Both the position numbers and the translations under genes were made by a program. From an uncultured Bacillus sp. (GTDB lineage Bacteria; Bacillota; Bacilli; Bacillales; DSM-1321), in contig CAKQBC010000020.1 of assembly GCA_934215995.1 (NCBI GenBank), positions 1-15,387 of the forward strand: DNA of 15,387 bases. Direction: 5' to 3'. Shown in pieces: positions 1 to 7,231 of the stretch. Positions within the stretch are counted from its first letter, which is position 1. Each line of letters begins with the position of its first letter. The notes beneath the pieces are model-generated. The model saw only the letters and a list, made by a program, of their open reading frames with translations, made no database searches and was not told the origin of the DNA.

Positions 1-91
1 GGAAATCACGGATATCCTGGCTTAAATGCTCCAATTCTTCTATGCTCATTTCTTTTAAAAAGGAAGGGTCTTTTATCTTTAGAAGATCCAC
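1..91 (-). CDS. dxs: 1-deoxy-D-xylulose-5-phosphate synthase, 5' end only
   Basis: Partial gene running off the left edge; about 30 N-terminal codons are visible. Dxs is the thiamine-diphosphate enzyme that condenses pyruvate and glyceraldehyde-3-phosphate in the first step of the MEP isoprenoid pathway. The minus-strand reading starts at a GTG (89-91) and gives MDLLKIKDPSFLKEMSIEEL, then a segment ending in QDIRDF. As I recall it, this closely matches the start of Bacillus Dxs. An in-frame GTG three codons upstream (98-100) is possible but would add residues not usual in the family. The upstream GAGTGATC is only a modest ribosome-binding site. Position downstream of ispA is the standard Bacillus order. 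Here a terminator and a candidate promoter separate the two genes, so dxs is probably transcribed independently. The catalytic part lies outside the window. Confidence 0.85.
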   Translation of the reverse strand, partial: MDLLKIKDPSFLKEMSIEELEHLSQDIRDF

Positions 92-135
92 AAGGATCAC
101 TCGCTTTCTTTTTATTTCTGCCTGTCTGAAGGTTC

Positions 136-165
136 ATTATCTTTTGCTGTCCCTGTATCATTCAA
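136..165 (-). promoter_or_regulatory. candidate sigma-A promoter for dxs
   Basis: On the minus strand: TTGAAT (160-165), an 18-base spacer, GATAAT (136-141). The -10 matches consensus at five of six positions and the -35 at four. The start site would fall near 129, giving a leader of about 38 nt to the dxs GTG. It lies just downstream of the ispA terminator, which fits separate transcription of dxs. Confidence 0.45.
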
Positions 166-193
166 CCCGAAAAAAGAGTTTGCATCGCTTTAG

Positions 194-226
194 AAAAAAA
201 CCGTTATCACTCTTTGTGGTAACGGT
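194..226 (-). terminator. rho-independent terminator after ispA
   Basis: The inverted repeat ACCGTTATCAC / GTGGTAACGGT (200-210 and 216-226) has a 5-nt loop and one G-U pair. In the minus direction it is followed at once by a run of T (200-194). It would end the xseA-xseB-ispA transcript before dxs. Confidence 0.8.
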
Positions 227-365
227 CGGGAAAATATAAGAAAAACTCAAAATTCCGGAACAATTTTTATAGTTCAATTCATTAATTAGTCTTTAAGCAT
301 TTCAAGGACAATATACCACAAACGCCCTTTGAAAACAAATGGCAGCTTCAGTGCAGACAGAAATG
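227..365. other. AT-rich non-coding stretch between ispA and its terminator
   Basis: I see no gene, repeat or RNA signature here. It lies between the ispA stop codon and the terminator stem, so it should be the 3' untranslated end of the ispA transcript. The plus-strand open frame at 42-239 overlaps dxs, its promoter and the terminator and has no ribosome-binding site. Confidence 0.5.
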
Positions 366-1259
366 TCAGTTGATTCGTTTTGCAATCATTTGGGTGATTT
401 CGGACAGTAAGCTTCCTTTCCACCCGAGCTGTTCCAATATGGTTTCAGCTTCCGTAATCTCCTGCTCCAGCTTTCCCTTTGCTCCCTGTAAGGTCAGCAG
501 GGCAGGATATGTATTTTTGTCATTTCCCTCATCGCTGCCTACCGGCTTCCCGATGGTTTCCTGGTCGCCTTCAATATCAAGGATGTCATCCCGGATTTGG
601 AACGCCAGCCCCAAATGGCGGGAGAACATTTCCAAAAGCTGTTTTTGTTTTTCTGTGGCATTTGCCAGGATTGCTCCAGCAAGCACACTGGCAGCAAGAA
701 GCTTCCCGGTCTTATGGACATGGATATACTCCAGGCCATCGATTGTTATTTCGGTGCCCTCAGCCTCCATATCGGCGACTTGGCCTCCAACCATGCCTTC
801 CGGGCCCGCACTGGTTGAGATTTTCCGGATCAATTCCAGCTGTTGCCCAGGGGATACGCCTGGATGATTCATTCCGGCCAGTATATCGAAGCTTAAGGTA
901 AGCAAAGCATCCCCGGCAAGGATGGCATTCGCCTCGCCGAAAACGATGTGGTTTGTCGGTTTGCCGCGCCTGAGGTCATCATCATCCATGCTGGGAAGAT
1001 CATCATGGATCAATGAATATGTATGAATCATCTCAATAGCGCAGGCCGCCTCGAGCCCGGTTTTTGTTTCTTTACCGAAAGCATCAAGCACTGCAAAAAC
1101 CAATAAGGGCCTTATCCTTTTACCGCCTGCCTTTAAGGAGTAAACCATTGCTTCCTTCAGGATTTCAGGGCAGGCAAGGCTTTCCACTCTGGCTTCGAGC
1201 TCAGTTTCTACCAATTCCTTATGGGACGACACGAACGTATCGAAGGAGAGATTGACCAT
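366..1259 (-). CDS. ispA: (2E,6E)-farnesyl diphosphate synthase (geranyltranstransferase)
   Basis: Polyprenyl synthase of 297 residues, the usual length for the Bacillus enzyme. It condenses IPP with DMAPP and GPP to farnesyl diphosphate, the precursor of undecaprenyl phosphate, menaquinone and heme O side chains. The first aspartate-rich motif is DDLPSMDDDD (residues 86-95), preceded by YSLIH. The two-residue insertion in this motif and the aromatic Y81 five residues upstream are typical of bacterial FPP synthases and suggest a C15 product. The second motif is DDILD (224-228). The GGKRIRP IPP-binding segment is at 45-51. The start ATG lies 3 nt after the xseB stop, and its ribosome-binding site (GGAGGAG) sits inside the end of xseB, indicating translational coupling. 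A terminator follows the gene at about 200. The product could be GPP or GGPP in principle, but the motif layout favours FPP. Confidence 0.95.
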   Translation of the reverse strand: MVNLSFDTFVSSHKELVETELEARVESLACPEILKEAMVYSLKAGGKRIRPLLVFAVLDAFGKETKTGLEAACAIEMIHTYSLIHDDLPSMDDDDLRRGKPTNHIVFGEANAILAGDALLTLSFDILAGMNHPGVSPGQQLELIRKISTSAGPEGMVGGQVADMEAEGTEITIDGLEYIHVHKTGKLLAASVLAGAILANATEKQKQLLEMFSRHLGLAFQIRDDILDIEGDQETIGKPVGSDEGNDKNTYPALLTLQGAKGKLEQEITEAETILEQLGWKGSLLSEITQMIAKRIN

Positions 1260-1262
1260 CCG

Positions 1263-1496
1263 TCACTCCTCCTCTTTCACTTGGAATGGTTTCAGTTCGC
1301 CATTCTCATCCACGATTTGGACTAGCTGTTCCTGCGCAGACTGCAGTTTTTCATGGCATATTTTAGACAGGTCCATGCCTCGCTTGTAAATATTTATAGC
1401 CTCTTCAAGAGGTACATCCCCTTCTTCAAGCATCTCCACAATTTGTTCCAGCTGCTCCATTGCCGATTCGAAGCTCAGTTCTTTTTCCTTACCCAT
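1263..1496 (-). CDS. xseB: exodeoxyribonuclease VII small subunit
   Basis: Small acidic, helical protein of 77 residues. It matches XseB from its start through FESAMEQLEQIVEMLEEGDV and the LEEAINIYKRGMDL segment. XseB coats the XseA large subunit to form exonuclease VII, which degrades single-stranded DNA to oligonucleotides from either end. The ATG overlaps the end of xseA by 8 bases (ATGGGTAA). A good ribosome-binding site (AAGGAGAG) lies inside xseA, so the two subunits are probably translationally coupled. The highly charged end (VKEEE) is normal. The product is somewhat shorter than the roughly 80-85 residues common in the family, with no sign of truncation. Confidence 0.95.
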   Translation of the reverse strand: MGKEKELSFESAMEQLEQIVEMLEEGDVPLEEAINIYKRGMDLSKICHEKLQSAQEQLVQIVDENGELKPFQVKEEE

Positions 1497-2844
1497 CTAT
1501 CACACTCTCCTTAAGCTCTTTCACTTCACAAAGTATTTGTCCATCTTTAAGAACGACGGTGACATTGTCCCCTGTCTTTACCTGCTCTTTGCTTTTTATT
1601 ACATTTTTCTTGCCGTCGAACGTAATGCTGTATCCCCTTTCCATGATGCTAAGGGGATTCAGTACATGCAGTTTGCTCGTTTGATTGATGAATTTTTGCC
1701 GTTGCATCTCAATGATTGCTTTCAATCTGCCTGTCATAAGCTTTTGGTACTTCAGCAATTCCTCAGACTGGCTCTCGATCCTGCTTTTAGGATGATGCTT
1801 GCTGAGCGTACTATGGAGCTTTTGCAGCTTGTCGGCATGCGTGCTGAAATATCGCTTGCTTTCCTTGTGCATTGCATCGAGTATCCTGTCAAGCTGCTGC
1901 ACCTTTTGTTCATACAGCCTTTCCGGATAACGGAATGCATAAGAGGAGTCGAGCCGCTTTAATGCCGTTTCCTTCTGCTTGATCTCAAATGATAATGCTG
2001 ACGTCATTTTTGATACCACAGCTGCAAGGTTCCTTTTCATATCAACATAGTTCGGAACAGCCAGCTCTGCCGCTGCTGTCGGCGTAGCTGCCCGGACATC
2101 CGCCACGAAATCAGCAATTGTCGTGTCTGTTTCGTGCCCGACTGCCGAGATGACAGGGATGTCGGAAGCGAATATAGCCCTTGCGACAGCTTCATCATTG
2201 AAAGCCCATAGCTCTTCAATTGATCCGCCGCCCCTTCCGACAATCAGGACATCGATGCCGGGATGCCGGTTAGCTGCCTGAATAGCCTGGACGATGGATT
2301 GCGGTGCCTGGGGCCCTTGGACCAAAGCCGGAAACAGAAGAACCTTTCCGAGCGGGTATCTTCTTTTCATCGTGATCAGCATATCGCGTACCGCGGCCCC
2401 GGTCGGGGAAGTGATGACAGCAATTGTATCAGGGTATGCAGGCAGCTTTTTTTTATATTCGGGAGAAAAAAGATTCTCCTTCGCAAGGCGTTCCTTCAAT
2501 TGCTCGTATGCGACAAATAAATCCCCGACGCCGTCCGCATGCATCTCTCTTGCATATACCTGATAATTTCCGCTTTGTTCAAATACAGATACTTCCCCCC
2601 GGACGATCACCTTCATGCCATTTTCAGGCTCGAACACCAAAGAGGCATTGCTTTTCGCAAACATGACCGCCGATATGCGCGCTTTCTCGTCCTTCAAAGT
2701 AAAGTACATATGGCCGCTGCTATGCCGTTTAAAGTTAGAAATTTCTCCCTTTATATAAATGTCCCGTAAGTGAGGGTCATAATCGAACTTCCGTTTTATG
2801 TATTTCGTTAACGCGGTAACCGTTACATATTGTTCATTTTCCAT
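1489..2844 (-). CDS. xseA: exodeoxyribonuclease VII large subunit
   Basis: 451 residues, full length for XseA. Residues 1-100 form the N-terminal OB-fold (YVTVTALTKYIKRKF, then YIKGEISNFKRHSSGHMYF) that binds single-stranded DNA. The catalytic domain follows, with ITSPTGAAVRD (144-154), the glycine loop GRGGGS (203-208) and the metal or active-site stretch GHETDTTIADFVAD (236-249). A long coiled-coil region around 265-400, rich in K, Q, E and L, is where XseB subunits dock. The start ATG has GAGGGG upstream. It is the first gene of the xseA-xseB-ispA block. A hairpin separates it from folD, yet I see no strong promoter in the 97-nt gap, so partial read-through from folD is plausible. Confidence 0.95.
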   Translation of the reverse strand: MENEQYVTVTALTKYIKRKFDYDPHLRDIYIKGEISNFKRHSSGHMYFTLKDEKARISAVMFAKSNASLVFEPENGMKVIVRGEVSVFEQSGNYQVYAREMHADGVGDLFVAYEQLKERLAKENLFSPEYKKKLPAYPDTIAVITSPTGAAVRDMLITMKRRYPLGKVLLFPALVQGPQAPQSIVQAIQAANRHPGIDVLIVGRGGGSIEELWAFNDEAVARAIFASDIPVISAVGHETDTTIADFVADVRAATPTAAAELAVPNYVDMKRNLAAVVSKMTSALSFEIKQKETALKRLDSSYAFRYPERLYEQKVQQLDRILDAMHKESKRYFSTHADKLQKLHSTLSKHHPKSRIESQSEELLKYQKLMTGRLKAIIEMQRQKFINQTSKLHVLNPLSIMERGYSITFDGKKNVIKSKEQVKTGDNVTVVLKDGQILCEVKELKESVIDG

Positions 2845-2884
2845 AAGAACCCCTCTTCATATTCGGAGTAGATCCAAAAAAGTG

Positions 2885-2928
2885 ACAATAACAAAACTGT
2901 CCTCTTGTTATTATAAACAAAAGGACAG
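2885..2928 (-). terminator. probable terminator or attenuating hairpin between folD and xseA
   Basis: The inverted repeat CTGTCCTCTTGTT / AACAAAAGGACAG (2897-2909 and 2916-2928) has a 6-nt loop and one mismatch. On the minus strand it is followed by TTTTGTTATTGT, an interrupted T tract. It sits 13 nt past the folD stop. The imperfect U tract suggests partial termination, leaving some read-through into xseA. Confidence 0.6.
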
Positions 2929-2941
2929 CATTCTTTAAATA

Positions 2942-3820
2942 TTAATCTACTATCGATTCAAGATCTTTTACGCCATGTATCATCATTGCGGCCCTGACTG
3001 TGTTTTTCATCAGCATCGTGATCGTCATCGGCCCTACACCCCCGGGCACCGGCGTTATGTAGGAAGCAATCTCTTTGACCTCGTCAAACGCCACATCCCC
3101 GCACAGTTTCCCTTCATCGTTCCGGTTCATCCCAACATCGATGACTACTGCCCCGGGTTTGACATGTTCCCCGGCAATGACATTCCTTTTGCCGACCGCA
3201 ACTACAAGGATGTCGGCATCCTTCGTGTACTTGGCCATGTCCTTCGTTCTCGAATGGCAGTATGTTACAGTGGCATTCCTGTTCAAAAGCAGCTGTCCGG
3301 CAGGCTTGCCGACAATATTGCTTCTTCCGACTATGACCGCATGCTTCCCTGCCGGGTCGCAGCCAATCTGTTCAAGCATCACCATGACTCCGTATGGCGT
3401 GCATGGGTAGAAAGTATCCTGGCCGGTCATCATCTTTCCGATATTGACGGGGTGGAATCCATCCACATCTTTTGACGGGCTGATCGCCTCTATAACATCC
3501 TTTTCATCGATATGCCCAGGCAACGGCAATTGGACCAGAATGCCATGGATCGCAGGATCATCGTTCAATTCCTGAATGTTCCGCAGCAGTTCCTCCTGTG
3601 ATATAGTTTCCGGCAGTTCCAGCAGCACTGAATGCATCCCCAGCTGCTTGCAAGTCTTTTCCTTGTTGGCAACGTATGTTTTGGATGCCTGATTATCCCC
3701 CACGAGGATAACGGCCAATCCCGGTATGATCCCTTTTACTTTCAGCGCCTCTACCTGTGATGCTATTTCTTTTCTTACAGTTCGTGAAATCTCTGTCCCG
3801 TCAATAAGAATGGCTGACAT
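2942..3820 (-). CDS. folD: bifunctional methylenetetrahydrofolate dehydrogenase / methenyltetrahydrofolate cyclohydrolase
   Basis: 292 residues. FolD oxidises 5,10-methylene-THF to methenyl-THF with NADP+ and hydrolyses it to 10-formyl-THF, feeding purine and formyl-Met synthesis. Visible motifs: [10 protein letters not shown] (46-55) with the catalytic Y49 and K53; [12 protein letters not shown] (93-104); KDVDGFHP (117-124); the nucleotide-binding loop [12 protein letters not shown] (162-173); and [11 protein letters not shown] (256-266). The length slightly exceeds the 283-286 residues common in Bacillus because of a short C-terminal extension (VKDLESIVD). The ATG has a purine-rich ribosome-binding site (GAGGGAG). 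It follows nusB by 42 nt on the same strand, as in other Bacillus, so the two are probably co-transcribed. Confidence 0.97.
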   Translation of the reverse strand: MSAILIDGTEISRTVRKEIASQVEALKVKGIIPGLAVILVGDNQASKTYVANKEKTCKQLGMHSVLLELPETISQEELLRNIQELNDDPAIHGILVQLPLPGHIDEKDVIEAISPSKDVDGFHPVNIGKMMTGQDTFYPCTPYGVMVMLEQIGCDPAGKHAVIVGRSNIVGKPAGQLLLNRNATVTYCHSRTKDMAKYTKDADILVVAVGKRNVIAGEHVKPGAVVIDVGMNRNDEGKLCGDVAFDEVKEIASYITPVPGGVGPMTITMLMKNTVRAAMMIHGVKDLESIVD

Positions 3821-3862
3821 TCCTCAATCTCCCTCTCTGTCTAATGGTATCTGGTTTATTTA

Positions 3863-4255
3863 TTATAAATTCAATTGCTTCTTGATTTTGGAAAGCACTG
3901 CATTCACAAATTTCCCTGATTGGTCATCCCCGAATGCCTTTGCGATTTCAATCGCCTCATCGATCACGACATTCACCGGGACATCAGTCGACTTCAGCAT
4001 TTCAAAAGTGGCGATTCTCAGGATATTCCTGTCTATGTTATTCAACCTGTCAATAGTCCAGTTTTCAAGATTGTTCATTATGATTTCATCGATTTTCCCT
4101 ATATTCTCGACTGTTCCGTTCACCAGGAATTCAAGATATTCATCTCTTTTCTTTTCTTCAAGGACATGATTGATGGCTTCCTGTGCATCTGTATCGGATA
4201 GGTCGATCTGGAAAAGGGCCTGAAGAGCCTTTTCACGTGCAGTTCTGCGTTTCAT
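3863..4255 (-). CDS. nusB: transcription antitermination factor NusB
   Basis: 130 residues, the typical all-helical NusB. It binds boxA RNA together with S10 (NusE) and suppresses premature termination in rRNA operons. The family signature is clear from the start (MKRRTAREKALQALFQIDLS) to the C-terminal part (INEAIE-type stretch read here as VVIDEAIEIAKAFG, then FVNAVL near 115-121). A strong ribosome-binding site (AAAGGAG) precedes the ATG. It is the first gene after a 350-nt gap containing the yqhY terminator, so it probably heads the nusB-folD transcript with a promoter in that gap. Confidence 0.95.
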   Translation of the reverse strand: MKRRTAREKALQALFQIDLSDTDAQEAINHVLEEKKRDEYLEFLVNGTVENIGKIDEIIMNNLENWTIDRLNNIDRNILRIATFEMLKSTDVPVNVVIDEAIEIAKAFGDDQSGKFVNAVLSKIKKQLNL

Positions 4256-4557
4256 ATAGTAACTCCTTTAATAGCTTTTGTGCTGTTCATAGCATAATAT
4301 AGTGTAAACTATAGCATAAACGAACATTGAAAGGTAGTATTTCATTTATTATAAGGAAAATCGTCATATAGTTGCCCTTTGACAAGGATTCAATGGATTT
4401 TTACTGTATAGACTGCTGATTATGCCTTTCTGCCCGGGCAGATTGCATTTTTTCATATTTTATTTTCCCCAGAATGCTGTCCTATATACTTGAACCATCA
4501 CCATTGGGCGGGCCAAAAACCAAACGGAATCAGGGTTCATGCCTTCAAGGAGAAAAC
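4256..4557. other. gene-free gap between nusB and the yqhY terminator
   Basis: No open frame with a ribosome-binding site is visible. The stretch probably holds the nusB promoter. One candidate on the minus strand is TTGAAT (4388-4393), a 17-base spacer, then TATATG (4365-4370). A stand-alone TATAAT (4348-4353) lacks a matching -35. Two symmetric elements stand out: a palindrome at 4298-4313, listed separately, and the perfect 14-nt palindrome TCTGCCCGGGCAGA (4429-4442), which is GC-rich in an otherwise AT-rich context. I cannot tie either to a known regulator. Confidence 0.5.
4291..4319. promoter_or_regulatory. palindrome with flanking direct repeats upstream of nusB
   Basis: TATAGT-GTAA-ACTATA (4298-4313) is a perfect dyad with a 4-nt centre. 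It is flanked by direct copies of AGCATAA at 4291-4297 and 4313-4319. It lies about 35-65 nt upstream of the nusB start codon, where an operator or leader element would act. I do not recognise the binding protein, and chance symmetry in AT-rich DNA is possible. Confidence 0.3.
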
Positions 4558-4596
4558 AAGAAGGCTTAGCGGGCATTATGCCGGCTAAGCCTTCTT
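4551..4596 (-). terminator. strong rho-independent terminator after yqhY
   Basis: A perfect 13-bp stem, AAGAAGGCTTAGC / GCTAAGCCTTCTT (4558-4570 and 4584-4596), encloses an inner GGCAT/ATGCC dyad. On the minus strand it continues into a T-rich tail (TTCTTGTTTTCT). It lies 9 nt past the yqhY stop and closes the accB-accC-yqhY unit, insulating it from nusB-folD. Confidence 0.85.
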
Positions 4597-4605
4597 TTAC
4601 CAAAA

Positions 4606-5022
4606 TTACAGTTCTTCTTCGTTGCTGTGTTCCGGTTTTGCCGTATCAAAATTGACGCCGACAATATGGATATTCACCTCGTCCGCTTCCAATGCTGTCA
4701 TATTAAGAAGGGCTTGGCGGATGTTATCTTGTGCTTTTTGAGCAACTTTAGGGATGGAAACACCGAAATTGATCATGCAGTAGATGTCAACTTTGATCCC
4801 TTCTTCGGAGAGATCCACTTTAACACCTTTCCCATGATTTTTCTTTCCAAGTTTCTCTACCACGCCTGTTGCGAAATTGCCCCGCATTTGCGCAATGCCT
4901 TCCACTTCGGAAGCTGCAATGCCAGCGATTACCTCAATTACCTCTGGCGCGATTTCAACTTTCCCTAAGCCATCATTTTCTTTTGTGCTCATTTTAAGCA
5001 TGCTGTTTTGTTGTTCAGCCAT
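4606..5022 (-). CDS. yqhY: Asp23/Gls24 family protein YqhY
   Basis: 138 residues with the Asp23/Gls24 envelope-stress fold. Visible are the N-terminal GKVEIAPEVIEVIAGIAASE segment, the GIAQMRG turn, and an IKVDIYCMINFGVSIPKVA strand-helix followed by VNIHIVGVNF. There is no signal peptide or membrane segment; the C-terminus is acidic (HSNEEEL). Family knowledge: Asp23 proteins are abundant cytoplasmic proteins, often membrane-tethered through partners. In B. subtilis, as I recall, loss of yqhY selects suppressors in acetyl-CoA carboxylase genes, linking it to lipid synthesis. Its position 26 nt after accC, inside the same transcript and before a strong terminator, supports that link. The ribosome-binding site is GGAGGTG. 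The molecular activity is unknown. Confidence 0.93.
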   Translation of the reverse strand: MAEQQNSMLKMSTKENDGLGKVEIAPEVIEVIAGIAASEVEGIAQMRGNFATGVVEKLGKKNHGKGVKVDLSEEGIKVDIYCMINFGVSIPKVAQKAQDNIRQALLNMTALEADEVNIHIVGVNFDTAKPEHSNEEEL

Positions 5023-5048
5023 ATAAAAACACCTCCAGCTTTCCTAGG

Positions 5049-6404
5049 TCACTCTGTATCCATTATAGCATGCATCTCCAGAAACTTTGTATTGAAGTTT
5101 CCTTTCACAAATTTTTCATGTTCAAGCAGCTTCAAATGGAACGGAATAGTCGTATGGACACCTTCAATGACAAATTCGCTTAGTGCACGTTTCATTCGCG
5201 CTATCGCTTCTTCACGCGTTTTGCCATGAACGATCAACTTGGCGATCATGCTGTCATAATAAGGAGGGATCATATAACCCGGATATGCTGCAGAATCGAC
5301 CCTGACTCCCAATCCGCCCGGCGGCAGGTACATATCGATCCTGCCCGCAGACGGCATGAAATTCTTATAAGGGTTTTCGGCATTGATCCGGCATTCGATC
5401 GACCATCCATTGAAAGTTACCTCATCCTGAGTTAAACAAAGTTTCTCCCCGGATGCAACACGAATTTGTTCCTTGATCAAATCCACCCCTGTCACCATTT
5501 CGGTCACCGGATGTTCAACCTGGATTCTTGTGTTCATTTCCATGAAATAAAATTGATCCTGGAGATAGTCATAAATGAATTCTACTGTGCCTGCACCTGA
5601 ATAATCAACAGCCAAAGCGGCCTTCACGGCAGCTTCACCCATTTTTCCGCGAGTTTCTTCACTGATTGCGGGTGATGGCGTCTCTTCCAGCAATTTCTGC
5701 AATCGGCGCTGAATCGAACAATCCCGTTCCCCCAGGTGGATTGCATTTCCATGGTTATCGGCAAGCACCTGGATCTCAACATGGCGAAAATCCTCTATGT
5801 ATTTTTCCATGTATACCCCCGGATTTCCGAATGCCGTCATTGCCTCCTGCTGCGTCAGATTGATTCCTTTCACCAGTTCTTCTTCCGTCCTGGCGACGCG
5901 AATCCCTTTGCCGCCCCCTCCAGCTGTTGCCTTAATGATGACGGGATAACCCAGTTGGCCGGCTACCGCTATTGCTTCAGCCGTATCTTTCACGATTCCC
6001 TGCGAACCAGGTACAATCGGCACTCCCGCAGCCTTCATTGTTTCACGCGCGACATCCTTCGTGCCCATCTTGTTTATCGCTTCCGGAGACGGTCCGACGA
6101 AAGTGATGCTGCATTCCCGGCAAAGCTCGGCAAACTCGGCATTCTCAGCAAGGAACCCATAACCCGGGTGTATAGCCTCGCAGCCTGTCAGTTTGGCGGC
6201 GCTGATGATATTCATTGTATTCAAATAACTGTCCTTCGATAATGTCGGCCCGATGCAGTATGCCTCGTCTGCCAACTGCACATGCAACGCTTCTTTATCC
6301 GCTTCCGAATAGACAGCTACGGTCTCCACACCAAGTTCCCTGCAGGCCCTTATGATGCGGACTGCTATTTCTCCTCTATTTGCGATCAATAATTTTTTTA
6401 TCAT
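5049..6404 (-). CDS. accC: acetyl-CoA carboxylase, biotin carboxylase subunit
   Basis: 451 residues, normal length. AccC uses ATP and bicarbonate to carboxylate biotin carried on AccB, the first half-reaction of malonyl-CoA synthesis. Domain order: biotin carboxylase N-terminal domain ([19 protein letters not shown], residues 3-21), ATP-grasp domain with the glycine-rich loop AGGGGKG (161-167) and K159, metal-binding glutamates near E275 and E289, the catalytic [13 protein letters not shown] stretch (290-302; N291, R293, E297) and the C-terminal domain with IECRINAE (336-343; R339). All key residues appear intact. The ribosome-binding site AAGGAG lies 9 nt upstream, only 13 nt after accB. The two subunits are expected to be made together; AccA and AccD are not in this window. 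Confidence 0.97.
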   Translation of the reverse strand: MIKKLLIANRGEIAVRIIRACRELGVETVAVYSEADKEALHVQLADEAYCIGPTLSKDSYLNTMNIISAAKLTGCEAIHPGYGFLAENAEFAELCRECSITFVGPSPEAINKMGTKDVARETMKAAGVPIVPGSQGIVKDTAEAIAVAGQLGYPVIIKATAGGGGKGIRVARTEEELVKGINLTQQEAMTAFGNPGVYMEKYIEDFRHVEIQVLADNHGNAIHLGERDCSIQRRLQKLLEETPSPAISEETRGKMGEAAVKAALAVDYSGAGTVEFIYDYLQDQFYFMEMNTRIQVEHPVTEMVTGVDLIKEQIRVASGEKLCLTQDEVTFNGWSIECRINAENPYKNFMPSAGRIDMYLPPGGLGVRVDSAAYPGYMIPPYYDSMIAKLIVHGKTREEAIARMKRALSEFVIEGVHTTIPFHLKLLEHEKFVKGNFNTKFLEMHAIMDTE

Positions 6405-6417
6405 CCGTTTCAGCTCC

Positions 6418-6930
6418 TTATTCAGCTTTTACCAGGAATAAAGGCTGCCCATATTCTACAAGCTGTCCGTCTTCTACCAAAATGTCCACGATTTCGCCTT
6501 TTACCTCAGCTGTGATCTCATTGAATAACTTCATGGCTTCCAATATGCAGACCACATCATCTTCTGATACTTTTGATCCTGCACGGACATAAGGGTCAGC
6601 CTCAGGTGTTGAAGACTGATAGAATGTTCCCACCATCGGGGAAGTGATTTTATGTAATTCTGCGTCCTGGCCGGCACCGGCCGTCTTCCCGGCCTGCTTT
6701 TCCGGAGCTTCTGCCGGCTTGGCCGAAACTTCCGCCGGTTTTTGGGCTGGCTCTGGCCTTTTGTTTTCAACTGCAGGAACTTCCTGTACGGCAGGCGCCT
6801 GATATGCCGGCAAGACAGAACCCGCCTTTTTCATTTCGATCTTTGTCCCTTCCTGCTCATATACAAATTCATTGATGCTGGATGCATCCACTAATTTAAT
6901 CAGTTCTCTGATTTCCTGAACTTTCAACAA
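6418..6930 (-). CDS. accB: acetyl-CoA carboxylase, biotin carboxyl carrier protein
   Basis: BCCP, 170 residues from the chosen TTG start. The N-terminal part ([20 protein letters not shown]) matches the Bacillus family start. A Pro/Ala/Lys/Glu-rich linker follows, including KPAE repeats. The biotinyl domain ends the protein with [19 protein letters not shown] and the biotinylation motif EAMKLFNE, in which the lysine (K134 in this numbering) carries biotin. An ATG seven codons upstream (6951) also gives an open frame. I prefer the TTG because B. subtilis AccB begins at the equivalent MLxIxEI position, a purine-rich GGGGTG lies 6 nt before it, and the candidate promoter would start transcription only about 14 nt before the ATG. 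First gene of accB-accC-yqhY. Confidence 0.9.
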   Translation of the reverse strand: MLKVQEIRELIKLVDASSINEFVYEQEGTKIEMKKAGSVLPAYQAPAVQEVPAVENKRPEPAQKPAEVSAKPAEAPEKQAGKTAGAGQDAELHKITSPMVGTFYQSSTPEADPYVRAGSKVSEDDVVCILEAMKLFNEITAEVKGEIVDILVEDGQLVEYGQPLFLVKAE

Positions 6931-6971
6931 AACTCCCACCCCATCTTCCATTATTTAGAACCATCGTCACC

Positions 6972-7001
6972 ATCATAATATAAGAGAGTCTCTAAATTCA
7001 A
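6972..7001 (-). promoter_or_regulatory. candidate sigma-A promoter for accB-accC-yqhY
   Basis: Minus strand: TTGAAT (6996-7001), an 18-base spacer, TATGAT (6972-6977). The spacer contains the dyad AGAGA-G-TCTCT (6983-6993), so a repressor bound there would block the promoter. The predicted start near 6965 leaves about 35 nt of leader to the TTG start. The dyad does not resemble the FapR operator as I know it. Confidence 0.45.
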
Positions 7002-7231
7002 TGAAGTAGATTAAAAATATTTTGATTATTCTATACATTACTAACGGTCCATGAAAAATTGTGGAATCCTGCCGGACAATACAATGGAACTACGTTTCAA
7101 CGCTGAAAACAGTGCCCGAAAGACCTTAATTCTATTTTTTTCCTCCATCACCACTTCAATATTATCCCATTTTAGTATAAAATAACTAGTAACATTCTAA
7201 TTATAGGCATTTTATAAAAGGCGGGGTTGAC

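Noticed and set aside
42..239. Plus-strand 65-residue open frame
   Set aside because: It is antisense to the dxs start, the dxs promoter and the ispA terminator, has no ribosome-binding site and no recognisable protein features.
4429..4442. GC palindrome as an insertion-sequence end or attachment site
   Set aside because: There is no transposase, no second copy in the window and no target duplication. It is kept only as an unexplained symmetric site.
7100..7231. sigma-D motility promoter upstream of the MCP gene
   Set aside because: TAAA is present, but nothing at the right distance resembles GCCGATAT. A TATAAA at 7176-7181 lacks a good -35, so I list no promoter.
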